Shown here: positions 30,129 to 43,497 of the stretch, one piece after another
Layout: each line of letters begins with the position of its first letter
How positions within the stretch are numbered: the stretch's first letter is position 1
Translations under genes and position numbers: made by a program
Assembly: GCF_006442545.2 (NCBI RefSeq)
Contig: NZ_CP083952.1
Span: 3,093,501-3,157,500 of the forward strand
Origin: Mesorhizobium sp. B2-1-8
Lineage (GTDB): Bacteria; Pseudomonadota; Alphaproteobacteria; Rhizobiales; Rhizobiaceae
Reading direction: 5' to 3'
DNA: 64,000 bases
The notes under the pieces: model-generated
What the model was told of the DNA's origin: nothing
Seen by the model: only the letters and a program-made list of their open reading frames with translations
Database searches by the model: none

Positions 30129-31055
30129 ATGAAGAGCAAGCATGTGGCCGTATTGCTGGGAGGTTTCTCGTCCGAGCGGCCCGTGTCTTTGTCTTCCGGA
30201 AAGGCCTGTGCCGATGCGCTGGAACAGGAAGGCTACCAGGTCAGCCGCGTCGATGTCGGGCGCGATGTCGGCTCGGTGCTTGCCGAGCTCAAGCCCGACG
30301 TCGCCTTCAATGCGCTGCATGGACCCTTTGGCGAGGACGGTACCATTCAGGGCATCCTCGAATATCTCGGCATTCCCTACACCCATTCCGGCGTGCTCGC
30401 TTCGGCGCTCGCCATGAACAAGGAGCAGGCGAAGAAGATCGTCAAATCGGTCGGCGTCCCGGTTGCCGAATCGAAGGTCGCCAATCGCTTCTCCATCCAG
30501 AACAAGCACCCGATGAAGCCGCCCTACGTGGTCAAGCCGGTCAGCGAAGGATCGAGCTTTGGCGTCGTCATCGTGTCGGAGGGGCAGTCGCATCCACCGC
30601 AGGTGATCGGGTCATCCGAGTGGAAATATGGCGATATCGTCATGGTCGAGCGCTACATCCATGGGCGCGAGCTGACCTGTGCCGTCATGGGCGATGTGGC
30701 GCTTGGCGTCTGCGAGATCATCCCGACGGGCCATTCCTTCTACGACTACGATTCAAAATATGTCGCGGGCGGATCAAAACACGAATGCCCCGCAAAAGTT
30801 TCACCGAATATTTACCAAAAAATACAGACACTGGCGCTCAAGGCTCACCAAGCTGTCGGCTGTCGGGGCGTTTCCCGGTCGGACTTCCGTTATGACGATC
30901 GTCACTCCGAAAATGGCGAGGTTGTATGGCTCGAGGTCAACACTCAGCCGGGCATGACGCCGACGTCTCTGGTGCCTGAAATTGCCGCCCATGCCGGGCA
31001 TTCGTTTGGTGAATTGTTGAGTTGGATGGTGGAGGACGCTTCGTGTCTGCGTTGA
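30129..31055 (+). CDS. ddl: D-alanine--D-alanine ligase
   Basis: This 308-residue ATP-grasp ligase makes the D-Ala-D-Ala dipeptide used by MurF. Markers are [20 protein letters not shown] at the start, [17 protein letters not shown] near residue 62, and the C-terminal [21 protein letters not shown] lies directly before the ATG. The 3' end overlaps ftsQ by 13 bases. Confidence 0.95.
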   Translation: MKSKHVAVLLGGFSSERPVSLSSGKACADALEQEGYQVSRVDVGRDVGSVLAELKPDVAFNALHGPFGEDGTIQGILEYLGIPYTHSGVLASALAMNKEQAKKIVKSVGVPVAESKVANRFSIQNKHPMKPPYVVKPVSEGSSFGVVIVSEGQSHPPQVIGSSEWKYGDIVMVERYIHGRELTCAVMGDVALGVCEIIPTGHSFYDYDSKYVAGGSKHECPAKVSPNIYQKIQTLALKAHQAVGCRGVSRSDFRYDDRHSENGEVVWLEVNTQPGMTPTSLVPEIAAHAGHSFGELLSWMVEDASCLR

Positions 31056-31984
31056 AATGGGGACAGGGCAAGGTGAGGGGCGCGGCCGGGCCGTCGCTGT
31101 TCGGCCTGCCATTGTCGTTGGACCATTTCGTCCTGCCGCGCGTGCTTCGCCGCCCCGTGCGCATCCTGACGCGTCTGGGCGACGGTGAATTCCAGGCGCC
31201 GCGATTCTCCTCCGCGATCATGTCGGCGGTGCTGCTGGCCTCGAGCGGGGCCTATGGCGCCTACCTTGGCGGTCATGCCGACGGCATCATTCAAAGCATC
31301 ACCGCCCGCACCGGCTTTGCCGTCGATCAGGTCAAGGTGGTCGGCAATCGTCAGACTTCGGAGATCGACATTCTCGACAGGCTCGAACTCGATGGCTGGA
31401 CGTCGCTGATCGGCTTCGATGCCGAGGCCGCGCGCGAACGCATCGCGACCCTGCCGTGGATCCAGGTCGCCGCGGTGCGCAAGGTCTATCCGCACACGCT
31501 GGAAGTGCGTGTCGAGGAGCGTGCGGCCTTCGCGCTCTGGCAGCAGGGCAATGATCTCTCGGTCATCGAAAAGAATGGCGCTGTCATCGCGCCATTCTCG
31601 GGCGGCAAGCAGGTGCTCCTGCCCCTGTTGATCGGCGCCGGCGCGCCCGCGAAGGCGCCCGATTTCCTGGCCAGGGTCGAACAATATCCCGACCTGGCCA
31701 GCCGCATCAAAGGCTATGTCCGTGTCGGCGAGCGGCGCTGGGACCTGAAGCTGGACAACGGCATCACCATCAAGCTGCCCGAGGATGACGAGGACAAGGC
31801 GCTCGCCGAACTCGTCAAGCTGGACCATGACAAGGGGCTGTTGTCGCGCGACATCGCCGCCGTCGACATGCGCCTGACGGACCGGCTGGTCGTGGAGCTG
31901 ACGCCGCAGGCGGCAACGCAGCGCGAGGCCGCGCTCAACGAGAAACCAAAGACCCTCAAGCGCAAGCCGGAGACGAAGATATGA
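31043..31984 (+). CDS. ftsQ: cell division protein FtsQ
   Basis: This 313-residue bitopic protein has a cytoplasmic tail of about 50 residues, a membrane segment near 54-75 ([20 protein letters not shown]), a POTRA domain ([21 protein letters not shown] region, shown in part) and a beta domain. It links early and late divisome proteins. The GTG at 31043 is chosen because GGAGG at 31031-31035 is seven bases upstream; a TTG at 31022 also opens the frame. The stop overlaps ftsA. Confidence 0.91.
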   Translation: MSALKWGQGKVRGAAGPSLFGLPLSLDHFVLPRVLRRPVRILTRLGDGEFQAPRFSSAIMSAVLLASSGAYGAYLGGHADGIIQSITARTGFAVDQVKVVGNRQTSEIDILDRLELDGWTSLIGFDAEAARERIATLPWIQVAAVRKVYPHTLEVRVEERAAFALWQQGNDLSVIEKNGAVIAPFSGGKQVLLPLLIGAGAPAKAPDFLARVEQYPDLASRIKGYVRVGERRWDLKLDNGITIKLPEDDEDKALAELVKLDHDKGLLSRDIAAVDMRLTDRLVVELTPQAATQREAALNEKPKTLKRKPETKI

Positions 31985-33288
31985 GCTGGCTTGGCGGTTC
32001 TGGCGATGCCTCGTCGCGCCGGTCGGGCACCCTGACGGTGCTGGATGTCGGCTCGAACAAGGTCTGCTGCATGGTGGCCAAGCTCAAGCCGTGCGATGAC
32101 GGGAAACTGTTGCGTGGCCGCTCGCACCGGGTCCAGGTGATCGGCATCGGACACCAGAAATCGCAAGGCGTGAAGTCGGGCGTCGTCGTCGATCTCGATC
32201 GCGCCGAGCATGCCATCCGCCTCTCCGTCGATGCCGCCGAGCGCATGGCTGGGCTGACGGTCGACTCGCTGATCGTCAACATGACCGCCGGACGGCTGAA
32301 GAGTGAAGCCTTTTCGGCCACCATCAACCTTGGCGGCCACGAGGCCGACGAGGCCGACATCAAGCGCGTGCTCGGCGCCGGCGCCAAGCAGGCGCTCAAG
32401 TCCGAACGCGAGGTGATCCATTCACTGCCAGTCGGCTTCTCGCTGGACGCCGAGCGCGGCGTGCGCGATCCGCGCGGCATGGTGGGCGATGCGCTTGGCG
32501 TCGACATGCATGTGCTGACGGGTGACGCGGCGCCGATGCGCAATTTGGAGCTCTCCATCAACCGTTCGCACCTGTCGGTCGAACGCATGGTGGCGACGCC
32601 CTATGCCAGCGGGCTGGCGGCACTCGTCGACGACGAGCTGGAGCTCGGAGCCGCCTGCATCGACATGGGCGGCGGTACGACGACGATCTCGGTGTTTTCG
32701 GAAGGCAAGTTCGTTCATGGCGATGCCATCGCCATCGGTGGCAACCATGTGACGCTCGACATGGCCAAGGGCCTTTCGACCTCGCTCGATGCGGCCGAGC
32801 GGCTGAAGGTGATGCACGGCTCGGCGCTGCCGGGCAGCGCCGACGATCGTGACCTGATCTCGATCCAGCCGATCGGCGACGATGGCGATGTGCCGCTGCA
32901 GATTCCGCGTTCGGTGATGACGCGCATCGTGCGCGCACGCATCGACGAGACGCTCGAACTCCTGCGCGACCGGCTCAACAAATCCGGTTACGGCAATGCG
33001 GTCGGCAAGCGCGTCGTGCTCACCGGCGGCGCCAGCCAACTGGCCGGCCTGCCCGAGGCGGCACGCCGCATCCTGGGGCGCAATGTGCGCATCGGCCGCC
33101 CGCTCGGCGTGGCGGGCCTGCCCGAAGCGGCGAAAGGGCCGGCTTTCTCGGCTGCGGTCGGGCTTCTGATCTATCCGCAGATGGCGAGCTTCGAGAGCCA
33201 TCCGGCGAAAGGCATTTCCGGTCTCAGGATGACCGGAACGGGCGGAAAACTGCATCGCATGAGTCAGTGGTTGAGAGACAGTTTCTAA
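31981..33288 (+). CDS. ftsA: cell division protein FtsA
   Basis: This 435-residue actin-like ATPase tethers FtsZ to the membrane and recruits later divisome proteins. Nucleotide-binding segments are LTVLDVGSNKVCCMV near residue 19 and AACIDMGGGTTTISVF near 220, plus the VVLTGGASQLAGL phosphate loop near 340. The C terminus ends with an amphipathic helix (MSQWLRDSF) suited to membrane binding. It overlaps ftsQ by four bases. Confidence 0.96.
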   Translation: MSWLGGSGDASSRRSGTLTVLDVGSNKVCCMVAKLKPCDDGKLLRGRSHRVQVIGIGHQKSQGVKSGVVVDLDRAEHAIRLSVDAAERMAGLTVDSLIVNMTAGRLKSEAFSATINLGGHEADEADIKRVLGAGAKQALKSEREVIHSLPVGFSLDAERGVRDPRGMVGDALGVDMHVLTGDAAPMRNLELSINRSHLSVERMVATPYASGLAALVDDELELGAACIDMGGGTTTISVFSEGKFVHGDAIAIGGNHVTLDMAKGLSTSLDAAERLKVMHGSALPGSADDRDLISIQPIGDDGDVPLQIPRSVMTRIVRARIDETLELLRDRLNKSGYGNAVGKRVVLTGGASQLAGLPEAARRILGRNVRIGRPLGVAGLPEAAKGPAFSAAVGLLIYPQMASFESHPAKGISGLRMTGTGGKLHRMSQWLRDSF

Positions 33289-33354
33289 TTGACGGGGACA
33301 GCCCCATAGGCGGCCGCGGCGGCGAAGCGGCGTGAAAGGCAAAGGACGGAGACA

Positions 33355-35040
33355 ATGACCATCAATCTGCAGAAGCCGGACATCACCGAGCTTAAGCCGC
33401 GCATCACCGTGTTCGGTGTCGGTGGCGGCGGCGGCAATGCCGTCAACAACATGATCACCGCCGGTCTGCGCGGTGTCGAGTTCGTTGTCGCCAACACCGA
33501 TGCGCAAGCGCTGACCATGTCGAAGGCCGACCGGCTGATCCAACTCGGCGCGCATGTCACCGAGGGGCTCGGTGCCGGCTCGCAGCCGGAAGTCGGCCGC
33601 GCCGCGGCGGAAGAGTGCATCGACGAGATCATCGACCATCTCACCAACACCCATATGTGCTTCGTCACCGCCGGCATGGGCGGCGGCACCGGCACGGGTG
33701 CGGCTCCGGTTGTTGCGCGCGCAGCCCGTGAGAAGGGCATTCTCACCGTCGGCGTCGTCACCAAGCCGTTCCACTTCGAGGGCCAGCGCCGCATGAAGAC
33801 GGCCGACTTCGGCATCGAGGAACTGCAGAAATGCGTCGACACCTTGATCGTCATCCCGAACCAGAACCTGTTCCGGCTAGCCAATGACAAGACCACCTTC
33901 GCCGACGCCTTCGCGATGGCCGACCAGGTGCTCTACTCCGGTGTCGCCTGCATCACCGACCTGATGGTCAAGGAAGGTCTGATCAACCTCGACTTCGCCG
34001 ACGTGCGTTCGGTGATGCGCGAGATGGGCAAGGCGATGATGGGCACGGGCGAGGCTTCGGGCGAAGGTCGTGCGATGGCCGCCGCGGAAGCCGCGATCGC
34101 CAATCCGCTGCTCGACGAAACCTCGATGAAGGGCGCCAAGGGCCTGCTGATCTCGATCACCGGCGGCCGCGACCTGACCCTGTTCGAAGTCGACGAAGCG
34201 GCGACCCGCATCCGCGAGGAAGTCGACCAGGACGCCAACATCATCCTGGGCGCCACTTTCGACGAGGAACTCGAAGGCGTCATCCGCGTCTCGGTGGTCG
34301 CCACCGGCATCGACAAGTCGGCCGCTGAAATCGCCGCCGCGCCGATCTCGATCCGTGCCGCTCCGCCGAAGCCGGCTGCCCGGCCGGCCGTCGCCGCGGT
34401 GGAAAGCCGCCCGGCGCCGGTCCAGCACACGGTGTATGAGCCACGCGCCGCCGATCCGGTTGCCGAAGCCATCCAGTTGGCCGAAGCGAATGCCGCGGCC
34501 ATGGCGCAGGCTCGTCCGGCTCCGGTCGCCCATGCGGACGATTTCCGCCCGCAGAGCAAGATCTTCCAGGCGCCGCCCGCACAGCCGCAGCCGATGGTGC
34601 AGCCTGCTGTCCAGCAGATGATGCAGCCGGCCCCGCAACCGCGCGAAATCCTGCGTGAGGTTCAGCAGCCGGTCGCGATGGCGCCGCAACGCATGCCGCG
34701 CGTCGAAGACTTTCCGCCGGTCGTGAAGGCCGAGGTCGACGCCAAGAGCCGTCCGGCCGATCATGAGAACAGCGGACCGATGGGTCTCCTGAAGCGCCTG
34801 ACCAATGGCCTGACCCGTCGCGAAGAAGAGCCTGCACGCTTGCAGCCGGCGCAGCCGCGCGAGCCCAAGCTGCGCCAGGCCGCACCGGAAGTGCGCCGCC
34901 TCGCCAGCCAGGATGCGCAGCTCTACGCGCCGCGCCGCGGCCAGCTGGACGATCAGGGCCGCCTGACGCCACAGACCAGGGCGACTCAGGACGACGATCA
35001 GTTGGAGATTCCGGCGTTCCTGCGCCGCCAGGCCAACTGA
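33355..35040 (+). CDS. ftsZ: cell division GTPase FtsZ, long-linker type
   Basis: This 561-residue tubulin-like GTPase forms the Z ring. The GTP-binding loop is GGGTGTG at residues 109-115. The globular part ends near 320, followed by a long low-complexity linker (about 325-545, rich in Ala, Pro, Gln and Arg) and the conserved tail [15 protein letters not shown] that binds FtsA. The long linker is typical of Rhizobiales FtsZ1 and explains the excess over the 383 residues of E. coli FtsZ. GGACGGAGA precedes the ATG. A strong hairpin lies downstream. Confidence 0.97.
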   Translation: MTINLQKPDITELKPRITVFGVGGGGGNAVNNMITAGLRGVEFVVANTDAQALTMSKADRLIQLGAHVTEGLGAGSQPEVGRAAAEECIDEIIDHLTNTHMCFVTAGMGGGTGTGAAPVVARAAREKGILTVGVVTKPFHFEGQRRMKTADFGIEELQKCVDTLIVIPNQNLFRLANDKTTFADAFAMADQVLYSGVACITDLMVKEGLINLDFADVRSVMREMGKAMMGTGEASGEGRAMAAAEAAIANPLLDETSMKGAKGLLISITGGRDLTLFEVDEAATRIREEVDQDANIILGATFDEELEGVIRVSVVATGIDKSAAEIAAAPISIRAAPPKPAARPAVAAVESRPAPVQHTVYEPRAADPVAEAIQLAEANAAAMAQARPAPVAHADDFRPQSKIFQAPPAQPQPMVQPAVQQMMQPAPQPREILREVQQPVAMAPQRMPRVEDFPPVVKAEVDAKSRPADHENSGPMGLLKRLTNGLTRREEEPARLQPAQPREPKLRQAAPEVRRLASQDAQLYAPRRGQLDDQGRLTPQTRATQDDDQLEIPAFLRRQAN

Positions 35041-35063
35041 GCCGTTAACGGACTGTAACAATT

Positions 35064-35099
35064 GTTAACAGGCAGGCAAGAAATTGCTTGCCTGTTAAC
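35064..35099 (+). terminator. large hairpin after ftsZ, likely terminator of the dcw cluster
   Basis: GTTAACAGGCAGGCAA pairs with TTGCTTGCCTGTTAAC over a GAAA loop with one mismatch. A short GTTTAAAA tract follows. It begins 24 bases after the ftsZ stop and is the strongest stem in the cluster. The remaining bases up to lpxC (35100-35320) hold no gene and should contain the lpxC promoter. Confidence 0.7.
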
Positions 35100-35320
35100 G
35101 TTTAAAACGGCGCATAATCAATCAGTTACGATGCCGTACATGTTCCAGTTCGCGGTTACAAAGAGTAAGAAACCGTGATTTGGACTCTCCCTGCCGGGAC
35201 ATTATCTTCGCCGCCTACCATAGTCGGTTTGCCGGGATTTTGGGGGAAGTCGCCCTGCCTGCCGATTTAACAAGAGCCGCGCCCTCGGGCTGGAGAAGCG
35301 GACCTAGGCATTACGGGCTC

Positions 35321-36271
35321 ATGGGGATTGTCTTGCACGACCACCAGACGACAGTGAAGACGCGCGCGTCGCTTACAGGCACCGGCGTTCACAGCGGCAA
35401 AGAAGTTTCCATCAGTTTCCTGCCCGCGGATGCCGACACCGGCATCGTGTTCCAACTCCTCAATGGAGACGGGCAGGGCCGTGAGTTCCGCGCCCTGTTT
35501 TCCGAGATCGGCGCCACCGACCTTTGCACCATGCTCGGCGATCCCTCGGGCGAGCACATCGCGACAGTCGAGCACATCATGGCCGCCCTGTTCGGGCTCG
35601 GCATCGACAATGTCATCATCGAGATCGACGGCCACGAGGTCCCAATCCTAGACGGCAGCGCCATGGCATTCGTCGAAGCCATCGACCAGGCCGGCATCGA
35701 GGTGCTGGCCGTCAAGCGCCGCTATATCAGGGTGGTCAAGCCGGTCCGCATCGAGAATGGCGCTTCCTGGGCCGAGTTCAGGCCCTATGACGGGACCCGT
35801 TTCGAGGTCGAGATCGATTTTGAAAGCCCGGCTATCGGCCGTCAGCTCTTCGCATCGGACATCAATGCCGATATTTTCCGCCGCGACATCGCCCGCGCCC
35901 GCACCTTCGGCTTCATGAAGGACGTCGAACGGCTGTGGGCTGCCGGCTATGCGCTGGGATCCTCGCTGGAAAATTCCTTGGTGATCGGTGACGACAACCG
36001 CGTCATCAATATGGGCGGCCTGCGCTATCCCAACGAATTCGTGCGCCACAAGACGCTCGACGCCATGGGCGACCTGGCGCTGGCCGGCGCGCGCTTCATC
36101 GGCTGTTTCCGCTCCTATCGCGGCGGCCACAGGCTGAACGCCGCCGCGCTGCGGCGCCTGCTGTCGGATCGCACGGCCTTCGAGATCGTCGAGACGACAC
36201 GCCGCGAGCGTGGCCGGGGCGCCGAAATGAACGCCGTCAACGCGCCGCTCTATGCGCCCTGGATGATCTGA
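35321..36271 (+). CDS. lpxC: UDP-3-O-acyl-GlcNAc deacetylase LpxC
   Basis: This 316-residue zinc enzyme carries out the committed step of lipid A synthesis. Signatures are LTGTGVHSGKEV near residue 20, TVEHIMAALFGLGIDN near 82 (zinc His), HKTLDAMGDLALAG near 243 (His and Asp ligands) and FRSYRGGHRLNA near 265 (catalytic His). The ATG at 35321 fits the family; an upstream in-frame start at 35180 adds 47 residues without homology. Confidence 0.95.
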   Translation: MGIVLHDHQTTVKTRASLTGTGVHSGKEVSISFLPADADTGIVFQLLNGDGQGREFRALFSEIGATDLCTMLGDPSGEHIATVEHIMAALFGLGIDNVIIEIDGHEVPILDGSAMAFVEAIDQAGIEVLAVKRRYIRVVKPVRIENGASWAEFRPYDGTRFEVEIDFESPAIGRQLFASDINADIFRRDIARARTFGFMKDVERLWAAGYALGSSLENSLVIGDDNRVINMGGLRYPNEFVRHKTLDAMGDLALAGARFIGCFRSYRGGHRLNAAALRRLLSDRTAFEIVETTRRERGRGAEMNAVNAPLYAPWMI

Positions 36272-36445
36272 TTTCCTTTATCTTTTTCGGATTCCATGGC
36301 GGCGTGGGTGTTGCATGAATGCATCATCCATCAGCGAAATTGCATAGATTGATACGCTGCGGTCCGCCGCCACAAAAATGTGCGATTGGCTGGACATAGC
36401 GTTGCCGGGCAAGGCGGTTAGGTTTATGGCTGCTGCCGTCGATTA

Positions 36446-36493
36446 GTGCATGTCGCTCAAAAGTGGGGACCAGTTTTGGGACAACAGCATGCA
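36446..36493. repeat. rhizobial palindromic repeat, type A, copy 2 (inverted)
   Basis: This copy reads gtgcatgtcgctcaaaagtg through to gggacaacagcatgca. Its reverse complement aligns with the copies at 971-1019 and 42393-42441. It lies 39 bases upstream of the bamD start, and an in-frame ATG inside it creates a false longer N terminus for bamD. The remaining gap after lpxC (36272-36445) holds no gene. Confidence 0.75.
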
Positions 36494-36532
36494 AGAGGCA
36501 TTGAAATAACGCCGAAAGGGCGCAATCCAATC

Positions 36533-37402
36533 ATGTTCTTCAAGCGAGTCGGTCAATCGAAAGTGCCGCAGCGGTCCGTTTTCCTGGCGCTTTCGGTGGT
36601 TGTTCCATCGCTCTTTCTGTCGGCCTGCATGTCGTCGGAGAAAGATATCGACCTGTCGACCTATGTCGACCAGACCGAGCCGGCCGACGTGCTCTACAAT
36701 CAGGGTCTCGCCAACATGAATGCGGGACGCCTGGACGAGGCGAGCAAGAAGTTCGACGCCGTCGACCGCCAGCACCCCTATTCGGAGTGGGCCCGCAAAT
36801 CGATGGTGATGGGTGCGTTCGCCGACTATCGGAAGGGCAGCTACGACGACGCGATCCAGTCGGCAAAGCGATATTTGGCCCTTTATCCGTCCACGGATGA
36901 CGCGCCCTATGCCCAGTACATCATTGGTCTCAGCTACTATCGCCAGATCAAGGACGTGACGCAGGACCAGAAGGAAGCACGCCAGACCCTGCAGACGATG
37001 CAGGACCTGGTGACGCGCTGGCCGACGTCGGAATATGTCGACGACGCCAAGGAAAAGATCCGCTTCGCCAACGACCAGCTCGCCGGCAAGGAGATGCAGA
37101 TCGGCCGCTATTATCTGGAGCGCCGCGAATACATCGCCGCCGTCAAGCGCTTCCGCACCGTGGTCGAAAACTATTCCAACACGCGCCATGTCGAGGAAGC
37201 GCTCGCCCGCCTCACCGAAAGCTATTACGCGTTGGGCTTGACCTCGGAGGCCCAGACGGCCGCCGCGGTGCTCGGTACCAACTATCCCGACAGCTCGTGG
37301 TACAAGGATTCCTACAAGCTGCTGCAGAGCAACGGGCTGGCGCCGCGCGAAAATGCCGGATCGTGGATATCCAAGGCCGGGAAGCTGATCACCGGCGCGT
37401 GA
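36533..37402 (+). CDS. bamD: outer membrane assembly lipoprotein BamD
   Basis: This 289-residue lipoprotein is part of the BAM complex that folds outer-membrane proteins. It has a lipobox (FLSAC, Cys32) and about five tetratricopeptide-like repeats ([20 protein letters not shown] near residue 50; [21 protein letters not shown] near 82, given in part). The start at MFFKRVG (36533) gives a normal lipoprotein signal. The upstream in-frame start falls inside a palindromic repeat and is rejected. Confidence 0.93.
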   Translation: MFFKRVGQSKVPQRSVFLALSVVVPSLFLSACMSSEKDIDLSTYVDQTEPADVLYNQGLANMNAGRLDEASKKFDAVDRQHPYSEWARKSMVMGAFADYRKGSYDDAIQSAKRYLALYPSTDDAPYAQYIIGLSYYRQIKDVTQDQKEARQTLQTMQDLVTRWPTSEYVDDAKEKIRFANDQLAGKEMQIGRYYLERREYIAAVKRFRTVVENYSNTRHVEEALARLTESYYALGLTSEAQTAAAVLGTNYPDSSWYKDSYKLLQSNGLAPRENAGSWISKAGKLITGA

Positions 37403-37515
37403 CCGCAGAGCTCCGAGCGCAGCGCGCTTTTTCGGATTGATCCGAAGCCCAAACAAAAAGATAGTGCGGCGCTGCGACTCCACCTGTCGGCGCCGCCTTT
37501 AATCTCTTTGTTCTC

Positions 37516-37562
37516 GTGCCTGTCGTTATCCCGAGACCGGGTCCACTTTCGGGCGGCATGCA
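37516..37562. repeat. rhizobial palindromic repeat, type A, copy 3 (diverged)
   Basis: The segment starts gtgcctgtcgttatcccgag and ends cgggcggcatgca. It aligns along its whole length with copies at 971-1019 and 42393-42441, with about eight substitutions. It ends 16 bases before the recN ATG. Confidence 0.65.
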
Positions 37563-37578
37563 ATAGGTCCGGTTTCTC

Positions 37579-39252
37579 ATGCTTTCCAGACTGTCGATCC
37601 GAGATATCGTCCTGATCGAAAAGCTGGACATCGACTTCCAGCCGGGTCTTTCCGTGCTGACCGGCGAAACCGGCGCCGGAAAATCCATTCTGCTCGATGC
37701 CCTGTCGCTGGCGCTCGGCGCGCGCGGCGATGCCTCGCTGGTGCGCCATGGCGCATCGCAGGGCCAGGTCATCGCCGTGTTCGATGTTCCGCGCAACCAT
37801 CCGGTGCGCGCGCTGCTTGCCGAAAATGCCATCGAGGACGATGGAGACATCATCCTGCGCCGCGTGCAGACAGCGGACGGCCGCACCCGTGTGTTCGTCA
37901 ACGACCAGCCGTCCTCCGTGACGCTGATGCGCGATGTCGGCCGCGCGCTGGTCGAGATCCATGGCCAGCATGATGAACGCGCTTTGGTCGATCCCGGCGC
38001 GCACCGCGACGTGCTCGATGCTTTCGGCGGCCATCTGGGCGCCGTCCGCTCGACCGGCGAGGCATGGCGGCACTGGCGCGCCTGCGAGCAGGAGCTGACG
38101 CGCCATCGCGCCAAGGTGGCCGCCGCCGCACGCGAGGCCGACTATCTGCGCGCCGCGGTTGCCGAACTGACCAAGCTCGACCCGCAGCCCGGCGAGGAAA
38201 CCGAACTTGCCGAGCTGCGCGCCCACTTGATGCGCGCCGAGAAGATCGCTTCCGAAATCCATGATGCGCAGGATGTGCTGTCGGGCCCGTCGTCGCCCTT
38301 GCCGCAACTGGCAAGTTTGCTGAGGCGGCTGCAGCGCAAGGCAACGGAGGCGCCCGGCCTGCTCGAGGACGTGGTCAAGTCGCTGGATGAAGCGATGCTG
38401 TCGCTCGACGCGGCGCAGTCCGGCGTCGAGGCCGCATTGCGTGCCACCGAATATGACCCGCAACGGCTGGAAAAAGCCGAGGAACGGCTGTTTTCGCTGC
38501 GCGCGGCCTCGCGCAAGCACAGCGTCGCCGTCGACGATCTGGCGCAGCTGCGCGACACGATGGTTGCCGATCTCGCCGATCTCGATGCGGGCGAGGAGCG
38601 CCTGCATGGACTGGAAAAGCAGGCGGCCGCCGCGCGCGAAACCTATGACATCGCCGCCGCACAGTTGTCCTCGCTTCGCCATGGCGCGGCGGTCGGTCTG
38701 ACCAAGGCGGTGATGGCGGAATTGCCGGCGCTGAAGCTCGAACGCGCGGCCTTCATCGTCGAGATGAAGAGCGAGGCCGAGGCCCGCATGGAAGAGGGCA
38801 TCGACCAGATCGAGTTCTGGGTGCGCACCAATCCTGGCACGCGGCCCGGCCCGATGATGAAGGTCGCGTCCGGCGGCGAGCTGTCACGCTTCCTGCTGGC
38901 ACTGAAAGTGGCGCTTGCCGATCGTGGTTCGGCGCCGACACTGGTTTTCGACGAAATCGACACCGGCGTGGGCGGCGCGGTGGCCGACGCCATTGGCCAG
39001 CGGTTGGCGCGGCTGTCGAAGCGCGTCCAGGTGCTTTCGGTCACGCATGCGCCGCAAGTGGCGGCGCGCGCGGCGACACATTTCCTGATCTCCAAATCGG
39101 GCAGCACCGACCGTGTCGCGACCGGCATTGCCGAGATGGACAGGACCGCGCGGCAGGAGGAGATCGCCCGCATGCTGGCCGGCGCCACGATCACCGACGA
39201 GGCGCGCGCCGCCGCCGAGCGGCTGCTGCGCGAGAATACAAACGCGGCATGA
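37579..39252 (+). CDS. recN: DNA repair protein RecN
   Basis: This 557-residue SMC-like ATPase acts in double-strand break repair. The Walker A is GETGAGKSILLDALSLALG near residues 31-49, a coiled-coil middle runs from about 150 to 370, and the C-terminal ABC signature ASGGELSRFLLALK and Walker B TLVFDEIDTGVGG are intact. The start at 37579 gives the family N terminus MLSRLSIRDIVLIEKLDIDF (20 residues). Confidence 0.95.
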   Translation: MLSRLSIRDIVLIEKLDIDFQPGLSVLTGETGAGKSILLDALSLALGARGDASLVRHGASQGQVIAVFDVPRNHPVRALLAENAIEDDGDIILRRVQTADGRTRVFVNDQPSSVTLMRDVGRALVEIHGQHDERALVDPGAHRDVLDAFGGHLGAVRSTGEAWRHWRACEQELTRHRAKVAAAAREADYLRAAVAELTKLDPQPGEETELAELRAHLMRAEKIASEIHDAQDVLSGPSSPLPQLASLLRRLQRKATEAPGLLEDVVKSLDEAMLSLDAAQSGVEAALRATEYDPQRLEKAEERLFSLRAASRKHSVAVDDLAQLRDTMVADLADLDAGEERLHGLEKQAAAARETYDIAAAQLSSLRHGAAVGLTKAVMAELPALKLERAAFIVEMKSEAEARMEEGIDQIEFWVRTNPGTRPGPMMKVASGGELSRFLLALKVALADRGSAPTLVFDEIDTGVGGAVADAIGQRLARLSKRVQVLSVTHAPQVAARAATHFLISKSGSTDRVATGIAEMDRTARQEEIARMLAGATITDEARAAAERLLRENTNAA

Positions 39253-39307
39253 GACTATCCGGCATCATGGGGCGAGTCAGGATATGGCTCCATCCTGCTG
39301 TTCAGGA

Positions 39308-42283
<2,976 letters not shown>

Positions 42284-42392
42284 GCTTCCCCGCAAGCGTC
42301 GCGACGATCATTTCCGCTGATCGTTTGGCTCAACCGAATTCGTGTGACACGGCAAACCATGCCACCTAAATACCGCCACTCCTTTTGTTGTC

Positions 42393-42441
42393 GTGCATGT
42401 CGTTGTCCAAAAACCGCTACGCAGTTTTGGGCGACATGCAT
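42393..42441. repeat. rhizobial palindromic repeat, type A, copy 4
   Basis: The segment starts gtgcatgtcgttgtccaaaa and ends gggcgacatgcat. It is nearly identical to the copy at 971-1019. It ends 12 bases before the azlC ATG and directly abuts its ribosome site (CAGGAG). Confidence 0.8.
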
Positions 42442-42453
42442 CAGGAGTGGCCG

Positions 42454-43182
42454 ATGGCGACGGACGTGATTTCAGAGAGCGGCGGCAAGAGCGATTTCTG
42501 GCAGGGCGTGCGGCTCTCCATGCCGGTCGTGGTGGCGTCGGCGCCGTTCGCGGTGCTGTTCGGCGCACTCGCCGTCGACAACGGCTTCTCGGTCCTCGAA
42601 GCCTTCCTGATGAGCGCGCTGGTCTATGGTGGCGCCAGCCAAATGGTCGGCATCCAGCTGTTCGGCCAGCATGTCGCGCCATGGCTGGTCGTGCTGTCGA
42701 TCTTCGCCGTCAACTTCCGCCACGTGCTCTATTCCGCCGGCATCGGCCGGCGCATCGCGCACTGGCCCGTCATTCAGCAGGCACTCGGCTATTTCATCCT
42801 CACCGATCCGCAATTCGCGGTCGCCGAGGCACGGGCGCAATCCGGTCAGACCGTGGGCTTCGCCTGGTATCTGGGGCTTGGCCTGCCGGTCTATCTGTTC
42901 TGGATCGTCGAAAGCGCGCTCGGCGCGCTGTTCGGCAAGCTCATCCCCGACACCCATGCGCTGGGCATCGATTTCCTGCTGCCGATCTATTTCCTCGGCC
43001 TCGTGATGGGGTTCCGCAAGCGGCCGCTGTGGCTGCCGGTGGTCGTCGCCAGTGCCTGCGCCTCGATCGTCGCCTACAAGACGGTGGGCTCGCCCTGGCA
43101 CGTGTCGATCGGCGCCGTTGCCGGCGTGCTGCTCGCCGTCATCCTGCCGCCGCACCACAGCGGCGTGGAGACAAGGCCATGA
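42454..43182 (+). CDS. azlC: AzlC-family branched-chain amino acid exporter, large subunit
   Basis: This 242-residue membrane protein has the AzlC signature region (GVRLSMPVVVASAPFAVLFG near residue 16; SALVYGGASQMVGIQLF near 52, where the Gly-Ala-Ser-Gln motif is diagnostic; FAVNFRHVLYSAGI near 90). It forms an exporter of branched-chain amino acids or analogues with AzlD. GGAG precedes the ATG by seven bases. The longer in-frame ORF runs through the palindromic repeat and is rejected. Confidence 0.9.
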   Translation: MATDVISESGGKSDFWQGVRLSMPVVVASAPFAVLFGALAVDNGFSVLEAFLMSALVYGGASQMVGIQLFGQHVAPWLVVLSIFAVNFRHVLYSAGIGRRIAHWPVIQQALGYFILTDPQFAVAEARAQSGQTVGFAWYLGLGLPVYLFWIVESALGALFGKLIPDTHALGIDFLLPIYFLGLVMGFRKRPLWLPVVVASACASIVAYKTVGSPWHVSIGAVAGVLLAVILPPHHSGVETRP

Positions 43183-43475
43183 GCACGACATTCTGGATCA
43201 TAATCGCCGGCGCGATCGCCACCTATCTCACGCGCATCGGCGGGCATCTGGTCATCTCCCGCTTTGACAACATCCATCCGCGCGTGGAAGCCGGCCTCAA
43301 TGCCGTGCCGGCGGCAGTGCTGACGACGCTGGTGGCGCCGGAGCTGCTGCATGCCGGACCGGCGGAGTGGGCGGCCCTGGTCGTCACAGCCGTGGTTTCG
43401 CTGCGTGGCGGGCTGATGGCGATGTTTCTGGCAGGCGCTGCGGTGCTGATCCTGGCGCGTCAGTTCGCGGGGTAG
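43179..43475 (+). CDS. azlD: AzlD-family exporter, small subunit
   Basis: This 98-residue protein has three or four membrane segments and the AzlD pattern FWIIIAGAIATYLTRIGG at the start and LNAVPAAVLTTLVAPELL in the middle. It overlaps azlC by four bases, giving the standard azlCD pair. Confidence 0.9.
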   Translation: MSTTFWIIIAGAIATYLTRIGGHLVISRFDNIHPRVEAGLNAVPAAVLTTLVAPELLHAGPAEWAALVVTAVVSLRGGLMAMFLAGAAVLILARQFAG

Positions 43476-43497
43476 GCGCGATCGGTTTGAATCGTCG

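Noticed and set aside
35044..35058. Possible CtrA box (TTAA-N7-TAAC) after ftsZ
   Set aside because: The second half-site is shifted by one base from the TTAA-N7-TTAA consensus, and the match is overlapped by the GTTAAC repeats of the terminator region.
36446..36532. N-terminal extension of BamD starting MHVAQKWG
   Set aside because: It is encoded by the type A palindromic repeat and would place the lipoprotein signal internally.
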